Positions 36,988 through 48,249 of a stretch of 64,000 nt of DNA are shown piece after piece. Made by a program: the position numbers and the translations under genes. This stretch comes from Elusimicrobia bacterium HGW-Elusimicrobia-3 (GTDB lineage Bacteria; Elusimicrobiota; Elusimicrobia; Elusimicrobiales; UBA9959). The DNA lies in contig PHAL01000001.1 in assembly GCA_002840355.1 (NCBI GenBank), forward strand, positions 1-64,000, in the 5' to 3' direction. Position 1 is the stretch's first letter. Each line of letters opens with the position of its first letter. The notes beneath the pieces were generated by a model. It did no database searches and was not told where the DNA came from. It worked only from the letters and a program-made list of their open reading frames with translations.

Positions 36988-37016
36988 CGCCTATCGAGGC
37001 GAAGCCTCGATAGGCG
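36988..37016. repeat. Perfect 13-bp palindromic repeat (CGCCTATCGAGGC-type), copy 1
   Basis: CGCCTATCGAGGC-GAA-GCCTCGATAGGCG reads as a perfect stem with a 3-nt loop; 21 nt recur inverted at 62062-62082. Confidence 0.75.
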
Positions 37017-37080
37017 CCGCGCCCGCCCCGCTACCGCAACTCTGTAACCCAAGTCACACCGCCGCGCAGCCCTAAATTGG

Positions 37081-37086
37081 TATAAT
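37081..37086 (+). promoter_or_regulatory. Extended -10 (TGGTATAAT) upstream of the BY-kinase gene
   Basis: TGGTATAAT, TATAAT at 37081-37086. Confidence 0.5.
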
Positions 37087-37195
37087 AAGGATATCAATAG
37101 GGGGTGAGGGCGATAGCCACAGCTATAGCCCCAATATCCCCTTATTCTGCCGCTATTATTTAAAATTAGCCGCCTCCAGAGCCCAAGGACGCCGT

Positions 37196-38986
37196 ATGAA
37201 CGAAAACAATAACGAAAAAGAGCTGGAATTCGACCTCACCTATTACCTCGACCTGGTGCTGCGCCGCCGCTGGATAGTGCTCTCAGTCTGGGTCAGCGTG
37301 ATCATCATCACGGCCCTGGTCACCTTCAACACCCGCCCCGTCTTCCAGTCGCAGGCCCTGCTGGTAATTGAGAAAGAGCGCGGCAATAATGTCATTTACC
37401 AGGGCGTCGGCACCGTGGAACGCGGCAACGACGACTACTACCAGACCCAGTACAAACTGCTCAAGAGCGAAGCCCTGCTCAAGACCGTGCACAAGCGCCT
37501 CGACCTCGGCCGCTACCCCGAATTTTCAGACCCTTACGGCTACCGCAAGCTGCTCAAGCCCGTGGCCGTGGCCCCCGTGCCGCGCAGCCGCCTGGTTTAT
37601 GTAAAGGCCGACGCCTACGACCCGCTGCTATCGAGCAAGATTGCCAACATGGTGGCCAATGTCTATATAGAGCAGAACCTCAGCAACCAGCTGTTCATCA
37701 GCAAGGACGTGCTGAGCGCCCTGCAGGGCGGCAAGAACGGCAACCAGCGCGCCGTGTACGACTCGCTGCCCGCCGTGGTGAACAATGTACTCATACAGGA
37801 CCTCAAGCGCGAAGGCGCCAAGCTGCAGTCGCTGCTCGCCGAGGCCACCGGCCGCTATACAGCCAAGCACCCGCAGGTGGTGTCGCTGGCCGCCAACCTG
37901 AAAGCCGTGCAGGAACAGATAAAGGCGGAGACCGACAAGATCATACAGAGCCTCAAGATAGACCTCTCCGGCCAGCTGATGGGCAACAATATACGCCTGG
38001 TGGACGCCGCCATGCCGCCGCTGCAGCCCATAAAGCCCCGCAAACTGTTCAATATGCTGCTGTCGCTGATGGGCGGCTTTGTGCTGGGCCTGTTCGCCGC
38101 CGTGCTGGTGGAGTTCATAGACCAGACCATACGCAGCCAGGAGGACGTGGAGAACAAACTGGGTCTGCCCTTCCTCGGCGTGGTGCCCATGACGCCTTTC
38201 AGCAAAAAGAACACGGCCTACAACCACCTGCTATTGCAGGAGCATTCGCTCATAGCCGAGTCCATACGCAACCTGCGCACCATGATAGACTTCGCCATAG
38301 TGGGCCAGAAGAGCAAGTCCTTTATGGTAACCAGCACCGTGCAGGGCGAGGGCAAGAGCTATGTGTGCTCCAATATAGCCGTGGCCATAGCGCAGGCGGG
38401 GGAGAAAGTCCTTCTTGTGGACGGCGACCTGCGCCGCAGTAACCTGCATAAGAATTTCCGCGTGTCCAACACGCGCGGCCTCAGCGAGTTCCTGGCCGGC
38501 GGCAAGCATACCGACGATCTGAAGCACCTCATTCAGCCTACCGACGTGGAGAACCTCTCCATACTCACCTGCGGCCCCCGGCCGCCCAACCCGGCCGAGC
38601 TGCTCAATACGCCCCGCCTCAGCGCCTTCCTGGCCTGGGCCGGCGAGTATTACGACCGCGTCATCATAGACTGCCCGCCCATGTTCCCCATCAGCGACGC
38701 CCTGCTGTGGGGCAAGTACATCAACAGCGTGGTTTATGTCACCTCTTTCGGCAAAACCCGCGTGCCGATTATCAAGAACGGCGCCAAGCGCCTGCAGACT
38801 GCCGGCCTAAAGATACTGGGCAGCGTGGTCAATATGAGCAAGTTCGGCGGCCTGTCCTACTCTTACTACGGCTACTACCAGTACAAATACAATTACCACT
38901 ACGGCTACGCCCCCGACGAGAAGGACACCCCCGAGACCCCCCCTGTAGCCGACAGCAAGAAGAAGCCCCAGAAGGAACTGGTTTAA
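37196..38986 (+). CDS. Polysaccharide chain-length determinant/tyrosine autokinase (Wzc-type BY-kinase)
   Basis: Wzz N-terminal domain; Walker A' VTSTVQGEGKSYVCSN, Walker A'' KVLLVDGDLRR, Tyr-rich C-terminus YSYYGYYQYKYNYHYGY. Confidence 0.94.
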   Translation: MNENNNEKELEFDLTYYLDLVLRRRWIVLSVWVSVIIITALVTFNTRPVFQSQALLVIEKERGNNVIYQGVGTVERGNDDYYQTQYKLLKSEALLKTVHKRLDLGRYPEFSDPYGYRKLLKPVAVAPVPRSRLVYVKADAYDPLLSSKIANMVANVYIEQNLSNQLFISKDVLSALQGGKNGNQRAVYDSLPAVVNNVLIQDLKREGAKLQSLLAEATGRYTAKHPQVVSLAANLKAVQEQIKAETDKIIQSLKIDLSGQLMGNNIRLVDAAMPPLQPIKPRKLFNMLLSLMGGFVLGLFAAVLVEFIDQTIRSQEDVENKLGLPFLGVVPMTPFSKKNTAYNHLLLQEHSLIAESIRNLRTMIDFAIVGQKSKSFMVTSTVQGEGKSYVCSNIAVAIAQAGEKVLLVDGDLRRSNLHKNFRVSNTRGLSEFLAGGKHTDDLKHLIQPTDVENLSILTCGPRPPNPAELLNTPRLSAFLAWAGEYYDRVIIDCPPMFPISDALLWGKYINSVVYVTSFGKTRVPIIKNGAKRLQTAGLKILGSVVNMSKFGGLSYSYYGYYQYKYNYHYGYAPDEKDTPETPPVADSKKKPQKELV

Positions 38987-38991
38987 AGGGC

Positions 38992-40535
<1,544 letters not shown>

Positions 40536-40642
40536 TGGCGTGTGCAAATAAAAGGTTATGGTCACAAAAAGAAGGCGATTTCATTCTTTTGGTTGAATTT
40601 TAAAGTCTTTCCACCAGTATCCTGTAGTTTTAATCTGCCGCA

Positions 40643-42073
40643 ATGAATCTTAACCTGCACTTATATTGGTGTTCTATTCAAGAGAAAATGGCTCTAAGTA
40701 TAAGATATTTGACGCTCCAGCCTTTTGAAACATCTACTGATGAGGGGCGGTCAAGGGAACGTTATAGAAGAGTCGCTTTGACTGCCGCAGGTTCCGTTGT
40801 AAGTAAAGGTGTAACTATTTTAACGGGTTTGATTTCAGTGCCCTTGACAGTCCACTATCTCGGAGTAGAGCGATATGGCCTATGGATGACTATTTCTTCT
40901 TCAGTCGCTCTTTTATCTTTTGCTGACTTAGGATTAGGTAATGGACTGCTAAATGCTATATCAAAGGCTGATGGGGAAGATAGTAAAGAAGCTGCTGCTG
41001 TAGCTATTTCCAGTGCATTCTTTATGCTTTTAGGTGTTTCAGTCTCTCTGCTTGCATGTTTTCTTTTGATTTCCCCATATGTTATTTGGGGGCGAATATT
41101 TAATGTGACATCGGATCTCGCTGTGCGCGAATCAGGCCCTGCAGTAGCAATACTTGTTCTTACGTTTTTAGTCAACATGCCGCTTGGCATTATTCAGCGT
41201 ATACAGATGGGGTATCAAGAAGGGTATATCACCCAGTTGTGGTTGTCGGTTGGGTCTATTCTTGGGCTTATCGGCGTTCTGCTGGCTATTTATTTAAAAG
41301 CAGGTCTGCCATGGCTAGTCTTCGCAATTTCCGTTGGGCCTCTTGCCTCAACATGCATAAATGGTGTTCAACTGTTCAGTTGTAGAACGCACCTTCTTCC
41401 AAAGTGGTCTAGTTTTAATCTTTCTGATAGTAAAAAACTTATTGCTGTTGGTGTTGTTTTCTTTTTGCTTCAATTGTTCGCATTTATAGGTAATTCTGCA
41501 GATAATATTGTTATTGCTCAGGTATTGGGGGCAAGTGCAGTAGCCTCTTATGCGGTAACTAAGAAGTTGTTTGTTGCTGTACAAGTTGGACAGTTCATTA
41601 TCCGGCCTTTGTGGCCTGCATTCGGTGAAGCTATGGCAAGAAAGGACTATGGCTGGGCAAGGGCCACTTTGAAAAAAACTCTAAAATATAGTCTTCTTGT
41701 TGGCGGGGCGGTCTCGTTGCCATTGGCTATATTTGGCAAACAAATTATCAGGCTTTGGGTCGGTGAATCCGTTGTCCCATCATATGCATTGTTGGTTGCC
41801 TGTTTCTTCTGGGTATTTCTTGTCAATTATGGAGGGGCGATGTCAGTCTTTCTAAATAGCGGGTCTCTGGTAAAAAAACAGTGCGTATTCTTTGGGGTTG
41901 CTGCAGTCGCATCCATAGTGCTACAGATTCTTTTTGCAAATGTGTTTGGCGTTGCAGGCGTTGTTTTCGCAATGCTGTTTGCTTACGGCGCATTTTATGT
42001 TATCCCTGCACACAATCTGGCTTTTGGCTCGTTAACAAAATTGATTAATGGCGGCAGGGTGTCTGTGAAGTAA
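40643..42073 (+). CDS. Polysaccharide flippase (Wzx-like, MATE/MOP superfamily)
   Basis: 12-14 TM-like segments; LTVHYLGVERYGLWMTISSSVALLSFADLGLGNGL. Start could also be ATG 40688. Confidence 0.87.
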   Translation: MNLNLHLYWCSIQEKMALSIRYLTLQPFETSTDEGRSRERYRRVALTAAGSVVSKGVTILTGLISVPLTVHYLGVERYGLWMTISSSVALLSFADLGLGNGLLNAISKADGEDSKEAAAVAISSAFFMLLGVSVSLLACFLLISPYVIWGRIFNVTSDLAVRESGPAVAILVLTFLVNMPLGIIQRIQMGYQEGYITQLWLSVGSILGLIGVLLAIYLKAGLPWLVFAISVGPLASTCINGVQLFSCRTHLLPKWSSFNLSDSKKLIAVGVVFFLLQLFAFIGNSADNIVIAQVLGASAVASYAVTKKLFVAVQVGQFIIRPLWPAFGEAMARKDYGWARATLKKTLKYSLLVGGAVSLPLAIFGKQIIRLWVGESVVPSYALLVACFFWVFLVNYGGAMSVFLNSGSLVKKQCVFFGVAAVASIVLQILFANVFGVAGVVFAMLFAYGAFYVIPAHNLAFGSLTKLINGGRVSVK

Positions 42074-42120
42074 TTTTAGAATTGTTTCTCAATGGGCAGT
42101 TATTCTTTGTGGGAGTGTGT

Positions 42121-43140
42121 ATGAAAAATATCCGAACCAATAAATTCATAGTTATTACAACAATAAACAGCCCTAGTGATGCTGTTCGTAAATATACGGG
42201 GTGGGGCGATTGGAAGGTTGTTGTTGTCGGGGACAGGAAAACGCCTAGTGACTGGGACTGCTCTGGCGTGACTTACCTGGGGATTGATAAACAATACGAG
42301 GAGTTTGATGAGATCTCGCGGTTAATACCAGAGAGTACGTATACCAGAAAGATTCTTGGTTATTTATATGCTATCCGCCACGGCGCTGATGTTATTTTTG
42401 AAACTGACGACGATAATATCCCATATGCAAATGCGCCGGACAAAATTGCGTCGCTGCTTAGTATGGCCGATCGTGCTGCGTTCCCGAGGCTGAATTCTGA
42501 AAGCGGATGGATAAATATTTATAACTATTTCGGGGCTAAACGCTGCTGGCCACGAGGGTTCCCGATTGAACAACTTAAAAGCCCCAAAAGCGCTGGGCAA
42601 CCAGGGAAGGATACCAAGCCGTGGGGCGTTGTGCAGTTTCTGGCTGATGAGGATCCTGATGTCGATGCTGTGTATCGAATGGTGGATGGTTCGCCGGTTT
42701 ATTTCGCCCGTGATCGTGAGTGCATACTTGATGAGGGAACATTTGGCCCAATCAATTCGCAAGCGACGCTGTGGACTAAAGAGTCTTTCCCTTTGCTTTT
42801 CCTCCCTTTGGGTGTGCCGGATAGGGTTACGGATATTCTTCGAGGTTATATAGCGTTATCCTGTCTTTGGAAGTTTGATAGATCAGTAGGGTATTGTTCT
42901 CCTATAGTCTATCAAAAGCGCAATATCCATAATCTCTTTAATGATTTTCAGCAGGAGATGTCTATTTATTGTAACGCAAATGCTTGGTCTAAGGTCCTTA
43001 TGGGGATCGAGGGGCGAAATCTCCAGGGGCTGTATATTTCTGCAATTCAGAAATTGAGTGCCTGCGGGGCGATGTCTGAAGAAAACATCCACACCTATAA
43101 AATGTTTCTGCAGGCCGCTAACATTAGTGTAAATGTGTAA
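42121..43140 (+). CDS. STELLO/DUF288-like glycosyltransferase-family protein
   Basis: VVGDRKTPSDWDCSGVTYLGIDKQYEEF...YTRKILGYLYAIRHGADVIFETDDDNIPY. Start internal to the track ORF, preceded by GGGAG. Confidence 0.8.
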   Translation: MKNIRTNKFIVITTINSPSDAVRKYTGWGDWKVVVVGDRKTPSDWDCSGVTYLGIDKQYEEFDEISRLIPESTYTRKILGYLYAIRHGADVIFETDDDNIPYANAPDKIASLLSMADRAAFPRLNSESGWINIYNYFGAKRCWPRGFPIEQLKSPKSAGQPGKDTKPWGVVQFLADEDPDVDAVYRMVDGSPVYFARDRECILDEGTFGPINSQATLWTKESFPLLFLPLGVPDRVTDILRGYIALSCLWKFDRSVGYCSPIVYQKRNIHNLFNDFQQEMSIYCNANAWSKVLMGIEGRNLQGLYISAIQKLSACGAMSEENIHTYKMFLQAANISVNV

Positions 43141-43171
43141 GCTCATAATTAGACGTAGTTAAAGGATACTT

Positions 43172-44149
43172 ATGTCAGATTCCCCCAGATTTAATTACAT
43201 TATTACAATTCACAATAAAGAATCTATGATTGAACAGGTTCTTATGAGTGTCCTGATGTGTTGCCGGGATAATAGCCATATTTACCCCGTTATAGACGGG
43301 TGCACGGATAGAACTGAGGAAATTATTCTGAAAATCGCGAATACGTTTTCAGGGGTGCCAATAACCCCTGTTTATACCAGCAATGTTCATGAGCTTCTCT
43401 CTATTAACGCTGGGCTAAAGGCTGCCCGCCAAGAAGGTGATGCGTATAACATTGTGTTGCAGGATGATGTGATTCTTGCTGATTTCATGCTTGAAAGAAA
43501 AGTTGAAAGTCTTTATAAGTGGGGTGGGCGGGGTCTGGGTTACGTGTCTTTTAGATTGGGTGCGAACTTCTCCCCAGATGCAGCTACATCAAAAGCTGTT
43601 GTGCCTTATGTGGATTATATTGAGAATTCATATGGGCACGGAATTCAGGAGGCAAAAGTTATTTATCCTGGATATTTTGCTTATAGGAGTGTTCCTATTA
43701 AAAGTCCGGTCTGCATTCCTTCTCACATAGTGCGTAGTATTGGAATCTTTAATGAAAAACTTGCCCCATATGGACATGATGACCTGGAGTATTCTATTCG
43801 TTTGATTAAGTCCGGGTATAAAAACGGTGTGTTTCCGCTTCGCTTTTTTTCTGATGTTAAATGGGGTGGTACTCGGACTAGTCCGCATCCGGAACTTAAC
43901 AAGACTATAGCCCGTAACATGAACATGATAAGGGATATGTGGCGGCCTGTTCTGGATGGTATTGCTCATTCAATACAGGGCGGTGAGATTGTTCCGGTGC
44001 CCAATGTTATTGCTGAGGATGAAAAGACAGCGCAATCTGCATGGATTAAATCCCGCAACGAGTTGATTAAATATCAGCGAGGGGACGGCTTAAGGGCTAA
44101 AATCAAGGCTGTAATGCGCATAGTTCAACGCAAAACGATAACGGGATGA
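43172..44149 (+). CDS. Glycosyltransferase family 2
   Basis: FNYIITIHNKESMIEQVLMSVL...VIDGCTDRTEEII; VLQDDVIL. Confidence 0.88.
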   Translation: MSDSPRFNYIITIHNKESMIEQVLMSVLMCCRDNSHIYPVIDGCTDRTEEIILKIANTFSGVPITPVYTSNVHELLSINAGLKAARQEGDAYNIVLQDDVILADFMLERKVESLYKWGGRGLGYVSFRLGANFSPDAATSKAVVPYVDYIENSYGHGIQEAKVIYPGYFAYRSVPIKSPVCIPSHIVRSIGIFNEKLAPYGHDDLEYSIRLIKSGYKNGVFPLRFFSDVKWGGTRTSPHPELNKTIARNMNMIRDMWRPVLDGIAHSIQGGEIVPVPNVIAEDEKTAQSAWIKSRNELIKYQRGDGLRAKIKAVMRIVQRKTITG

Positions 44150-44189
44150 CCAATTGTGAGTTCCGGCTGCTAAGGCCTATGCAACATTC

Positions 44190-45026
44190 TTGCTAAATAT
44201 GGAATTTATCCTCAAAAAGTTCATGCAAACATGTTCTCGTATCTTTGCACTCAAAAATTGGTGCTTGAAGCGTGTCCATAGGATCAGGCGTAGGCGTTTT
44301 GATTGTGAGTTGAATCTATCTGAGGTGAGCGAAAAATTTCCTGACTTGAGGGATAGATATTTATACTTCAATCACTATTTCTGGAATAGGGCCCCATCGT
44401 GGTTGCGGGATCATCGGACATTCTTTAGTAAAAAGAATAGAGGCTTTGGGGAAGACGCGTTTCATGCAATGTGGTATTTCTTATTTCGCGATTTAAAACC
44501 TAAAACCGTTCTGGAGATAGGCGTGTATCGTGGACAGGTCGTTTCATTATGGTCCTTGTTGGCTAAAAAATGGGGGGTAAAGATTGAGATACATGGGATT
44601 AGTCCATTTACTGCAGTTGGGGATACTGTCTCCCTCTATAGTTCAGGGCTGGATTATTATAAAGACACTCTTTTTAACTTTTCTCAATTCGGGCTTAAAG
44701 AGCCCATTCTCCATAGTGGATTCTCGACAGACCCTAGTATGCTTAATGTTATTGCCTCAAGAAAGTGGGATTTGATTTATATTGATGGTAACCATGATTA
44801 TGAAGTAGCTATTAAGGACGTTTCGGTGTGTGTTAAGGCGCTTAATCTTGGAGGCGTACTGGTTTTAGATGATGCTTCGTTGGATACATCCTACAAGCCA
44901 TTCCCATATTCATCAGCCGGGCATCCGGGTCCTTCTAAAATCGCAAACAATATGAATCGAAATGAGTTTGCCGAACTGTTGTCAGTGGGGCACAACAGAG
45001 CATTTCAAAAGATTAAGGTGTTATGA
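44190..45026 (+). CDS. Class I SAM methyltransferase (methyltransf_24-like)
   Basis: TVLEIGVYRGQVVSLW; WDLIYIDGNHDYEVAIKDV; GGVLVLDDA. Confidence 0.78.
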   Translation: MLNMEFILKKFMQTCSRIFALKNWCLKRVHRIRRRRFDCELNLSEVSEKFPDLRDRYLYFNHYFWNRAPSWLRDHRTFFSKKNRGFGEDAFHAMWYFLFRDLKPKTVLEIGVYRGQVVSLWSLLAKKWGVKIEIHGISPFTAVGDTVSLYSSGLDYYKDTLFNFSQFGLKEPILHSGFSTDPSMLNVIASRKWDLIYIDGNHDYEVAIKDVSVCVKALNLGGVLVLDDASLDTSYKPFPYSSAGHPGPSKIANNMNRNEFAELLSVGHNRAFQKIKVL

Positions 45027-46006
45027 AAATACGCCATATTCCTTGTCAGCCACATTGTTTTGCCTTTGGCGGATTTGAATTACAGATGCTTGCCACAATT
45101 GAGGCGACGCGGAAGTGTGGTGTCGATGTGGCGCCTCTTGATTTCTGGGAGCGAGAGGCGGACTTTGACATTATACATGCATGGGGGCTAATAAATTATT
45201 ACGCATTATACTGGGCAAAGAAAGGGGGGAAAAGGATTGTGGTTACAGCTCTGCTATCCAACCCTGAGTCTATTTCTGAAAAAGCCCGCTTCTATCTATC
45301 TCGTGTTTTCGGAACAATACGGTCGCGACTTCGCGTGGCTAGTCTTGTTGATGCTATAGTGGTCGTTAACGAGCAGGATGCTCTTGATGCTAATCGGTAT
45401 TATGGGATTTCTAAAGGTAAAATACATGTTATCCCTCACATTTTAGACAATGTGTTTTTATCTGATGCGTTTTCTGAACAGAATATGTCCAGCTATATCC
45501 ATTGCAGTGGTAACATATGCCAAAGAAAAAACCAGCTTAACCTCGCCATAGCCTGTGCAAGATTGGGGGAGAAGGCAGTTTTTACCGGTAATGTTCTTCC
45601 TGGCGAGGATAGGTATGCAGATGAGTTAAAAAATGTCATAAAAAACAATCCTGGTATTGTCTGGCATGGGGGATTTTCGGAAAATTCCCCTGAATTGCTT
45701 AAAATCTGCCGGGAGAGTTCTATTTATGCTTTGCCAAGTTTTAATGAAAAGCAGCCAATAAGCGCATTGGAAGCGGTGGCCCTTGGTAAGCCTATTCTGC
45801 TCGGGGATAGGGCGTATGCTAGACAGAAGTGTTATAAAGGCGCTCGATTAGTAAACCCCGCCTCTATTTCAAGTATTGAGGATGGGCTTAAGGATATACG
45901 TAAAAATTCAAGCATATACTGCGTCCCTAAGAAGTATATCAGCGCGTGTTCGGAGGAAAACGTCGGTAAAGCGTACCGCGCTGTATATGAATCTCTGTTA
46001 ACTTGA
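45023..46006 (+). CDS. Glycosyltransferase family 4
   Basis: C-terminal GT4 features (ESSIYALPSFNEKQPISALEAVALGKPILLGDRAYARQKCY). Confidence 0.85.
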   Translation: MKIRHIPCQPHCFAFGGFELQMLATIEATRKCGVDVAPLDFWEREADFDIIHAWGLINYYALYWAKKGGKRIVVTALLSNPESISEKARFYLSRVFGTIRSRLRVASLVDAIVVVNEQDALDANRYYGISKGKIHVIPHILDNVFLSDAFSEQNMSSYIHCSGNICQRKNQLNLAIACARLGEKAVFTGNVLPGEDRYADELKNVIKNNPGIVWHGGFSENSPELLKICRESSIYALPSFNEKQPISALEAVALGKPILLGDRAYARQKCYKGARLVNPASISSIEDGLKDIRKNSSIYCVPKKYISACSEENVGKAYRAVYESLLT

Positions 46007-46021
46007 TTGCGGTAATTTATA

Positions 46022-46942
46022 ATGCAAAGACATTCTGCTCAATCGCTTATTCTTAAAGACTTCCTGTCTAAGCCGCTGTTTCGCGAAGAATCTTTATTGT
46101 CTGCTACAAACGCCCTCCCGCGGATTACGATTGTTACTCCTTCCTATAATCAAGGGCTCTACCTCGAAAGAACAATCTTAAGTGTACTCAATCAGAATTA
46201 CCCAAATCTTGAATACATTATTATTGATGGCGGATCTACGGACGGCAGTATCGAGATAATAAAAAAATATGAGCGGTTTCTTGCTTATTGGGTCAGTGAG
46301 AAGGACGCTGGACAGGCAGACGCCCTGAATAAGGGTTTTTCTAAAGCCACTGGGGAGATAGTCGGTTGGCAAAACTCGGATGATTTATATCTGCCTGGTG
46401 CCTTCTTTAAGGTTGCTGATATCTTTCAAGGCAATCCGGGCACTGATGTTGTCTTTTCGAATAGATTCGATATTAACATCTCGGATGATATTGTATCGGA
46501 AACAAAATTCTTTCCATTCTCTCATATAGCGTATTGGTATGATGGGATGTCCTTAAGTAATCAATCTGCTTTTTGGAAAAGAGATGTCTTTTCGGCCGTA
46601 GGGCTATTGGATTTGCGATTTGATCTCGCTATGGATTATGAATTCTTTTTAAGGGTTTCTCTGGCTAAAAAGAAATTTAAATACATTAATGATGCTTTTG
46701 GGGCAATTCGAAGGCATGAAGGGAGTAAAACCGCAAAATTCTTTGCTACAAAACTTCAAGCTGAGCATGGGAAAATGGATGAAACACATGGCCGCCGGAC
46801 AAAGTATAACGCTATTCTGAAAAGTTATTCGCTCTGTTATCGAACGTTTTGTTATTTGCTTCAGGGGGACCTGCAGTATGTGCTACACGGGATTAGGAAT
46901 AGATTCTCAAACCTTTGGGTTCGATCTTTTTGCTCAAAGTGA
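46022..46942 (+). CDS. Glycosyltransferase family 2
   Basis: ITIVTPSYNQGLYLERTILSVLNQNYPNLEYIIIDGGSTDGSIEII; WQNSDDLYLPGAF. Confidence 0.94.
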   Translation: MQRHSAQSLILKDFLSKPLFREESLLSATNALPRITIVTPSYNQGLYLERTILSVLNQNYPNLEYIIIDGGSTDGSIEIIKKYERFLAYWVSEKDAGQADALNKGFSKATGEIVGWQNSDDLYLPGAFFKVADIFQGNPGTDVVFSNRFDINISDDIVSETKFFPFSHIAYWYDGMSLSNQSAFWKRDVFSAVGLLDLRFDLAMDYEFFLRVSLAKKKFKYINDAFGAIRRHEGSKTAKFFATKLQAEHGKMDETHGRRTKYNAILKSYSLCYRTFCYLLQGDLQYVLHGIRNRFSNLWVRSFCSK

Positions 46943-46978
46943 GAGTCCCTGGGTGACTGTTGGGGCGCTGTAATAGCT

Positions 46979-48244
46979 ATGTTAATCTTGTCATTTCTCT
47001 TCGGATTCTTTCTTTTATTCTGTACTCCGCTTCCCGGAACGGTAGTGTTCCCTTATATATCTTATAGATTTGAGTCCATCGGATATGGATTTGATATCTT
47101 TGAGTTACTTCTAATCTTCATGTTTCTTGGTGTCTTTGCCTCGAAATATACTCAAATCTTTAATGAGTACGCAAGAAAAGTGTATTTTTCGCTATTTCTT
47201 GTGGTATGTGCCAGAGTGGTTTCTCTTTTCTTTGGCAGCGATGTCTTCTGGGGCCAGTATGCAAGTCTCTTGCGATATACAGAGGTGTTTGTTGCAATCT
47301 TTGTCTTTCAAGCTATTGCAAGTTCGAAGAAGCATTTGGATATCTTTATGGCTGGACTTCTATGTGCTACCGTTGTCGAGTCAGTCGGGGATATCCTGAT
47401 CGCGCTAGCAGGCTCCCGAGGTATCTTTGTCGGTATAACCGGGATAGTGTTCCAGGTATTCTTCATGGTTTATTTCCTTCTTCGATTTCTTGAAAATAAA
47501 AAGTCTGGGACCGTGTTTCTGATTCCGCTTTTTACGCTTAGTCTTCTTGCTTCTCAGACGCGGTCGCTTTTTATAAGCCTTGGCCTATCCACTCTTGTCT
47601 CATTGTGGATATTCCGCAAGCGTATCAGGTTCTTCCGCGTTGTGTTCTCATTAATCATTTTAACAATACTGGCGGGAGGACTTTTCTACCGGTTTCAGGG
47701 TATTTATGAAAAAGGCGTAAACCGTAGCCTGTTGCTTTTTAGCCAACACTCTGGCTCTGGCGTGCGCTACTACTTATGGGATAAGGCGTTGGCAACATTT
47801 GTTGATAACCCGCTTACGGGGATTGGGAGTGGAGGATTTGCAAGGAATATAGTAAATCTGCCTCAGTATTTTTATGTTGATCTGCCTGGTGAATATTCTG
47901 ACATTGCGTACGGCCGACTAGGTACGCATAGCACTATAACTAATGTTTTATCGGAGACGGGGCTAATCGGATTGTTAACATATATAATGTGGTTGTTCGC
48001 TGTCTACGGTGTTAATCGCAGAGCCTTGAGTATTGCCTCCGTATCTGAAGAGTCTGCGTTAATTGTCGCTCTTGTTTCTTTGTGTCTTGTCACGGTTGTA
48101 TCCGATTTGTGGGCTGTTGGAAGCTTCGGGATGGTTGTGAGTTGTTTGATTGGGCTTCTTTTGGGAATTGTAATGCGGGGGGCGCAAACATGTCCTCCAT
48201 CCTATCCGGTCAATGCCATGAACCCCTCAAGGAAATCTAGTTAA
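46979..48244 (+). CDS. O-antigen polymerase-like membrane protein (Wzy)
   Basis: Multi-TM; ASQTRSLFISLG, WDKALATFVDNPLTGIGSGGF, THSTITNVLSETGLIGLLTYI. Confidence 0.85.
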   Translation: MLILSFLFGFFLLFCTPLPGTVVFPYISYRFESIGYGFDIFELLLIFMFLGVFASKYTQIFNEYARKVYFSLFLVVCARVVSLFFGSDVFWGQYASLLRYTEVFVAIFVFQAIASSKKHLDIFMAGLLCATVVESVGDILIALAGSRGIFVGITGIVFQVFFMVYFLLRFLENKKSGTVFLIPLFTLSLLASQTRSLFISLGLSTLVSLWIFRKRIRFFRVVFSLIILTILAGGLFYRFQGIYEKGVNRSLLLFSQHSGSGVRYYLWDKALATFVDNPLTGIGSGGFARNIVNLPQYFYVDLPGEYSDIAYGRLGTHSTITNVLSETGLIGLLTYIMWLFAVYGVNRRALSIASVSEESALIVALVSLCLVTVVSDLWAVGSFGMVVSCLIGLLLGIVMRGAQTCPPSYPVNAMNPSRKSS

Positions 48245-48249
48245 GTTCT

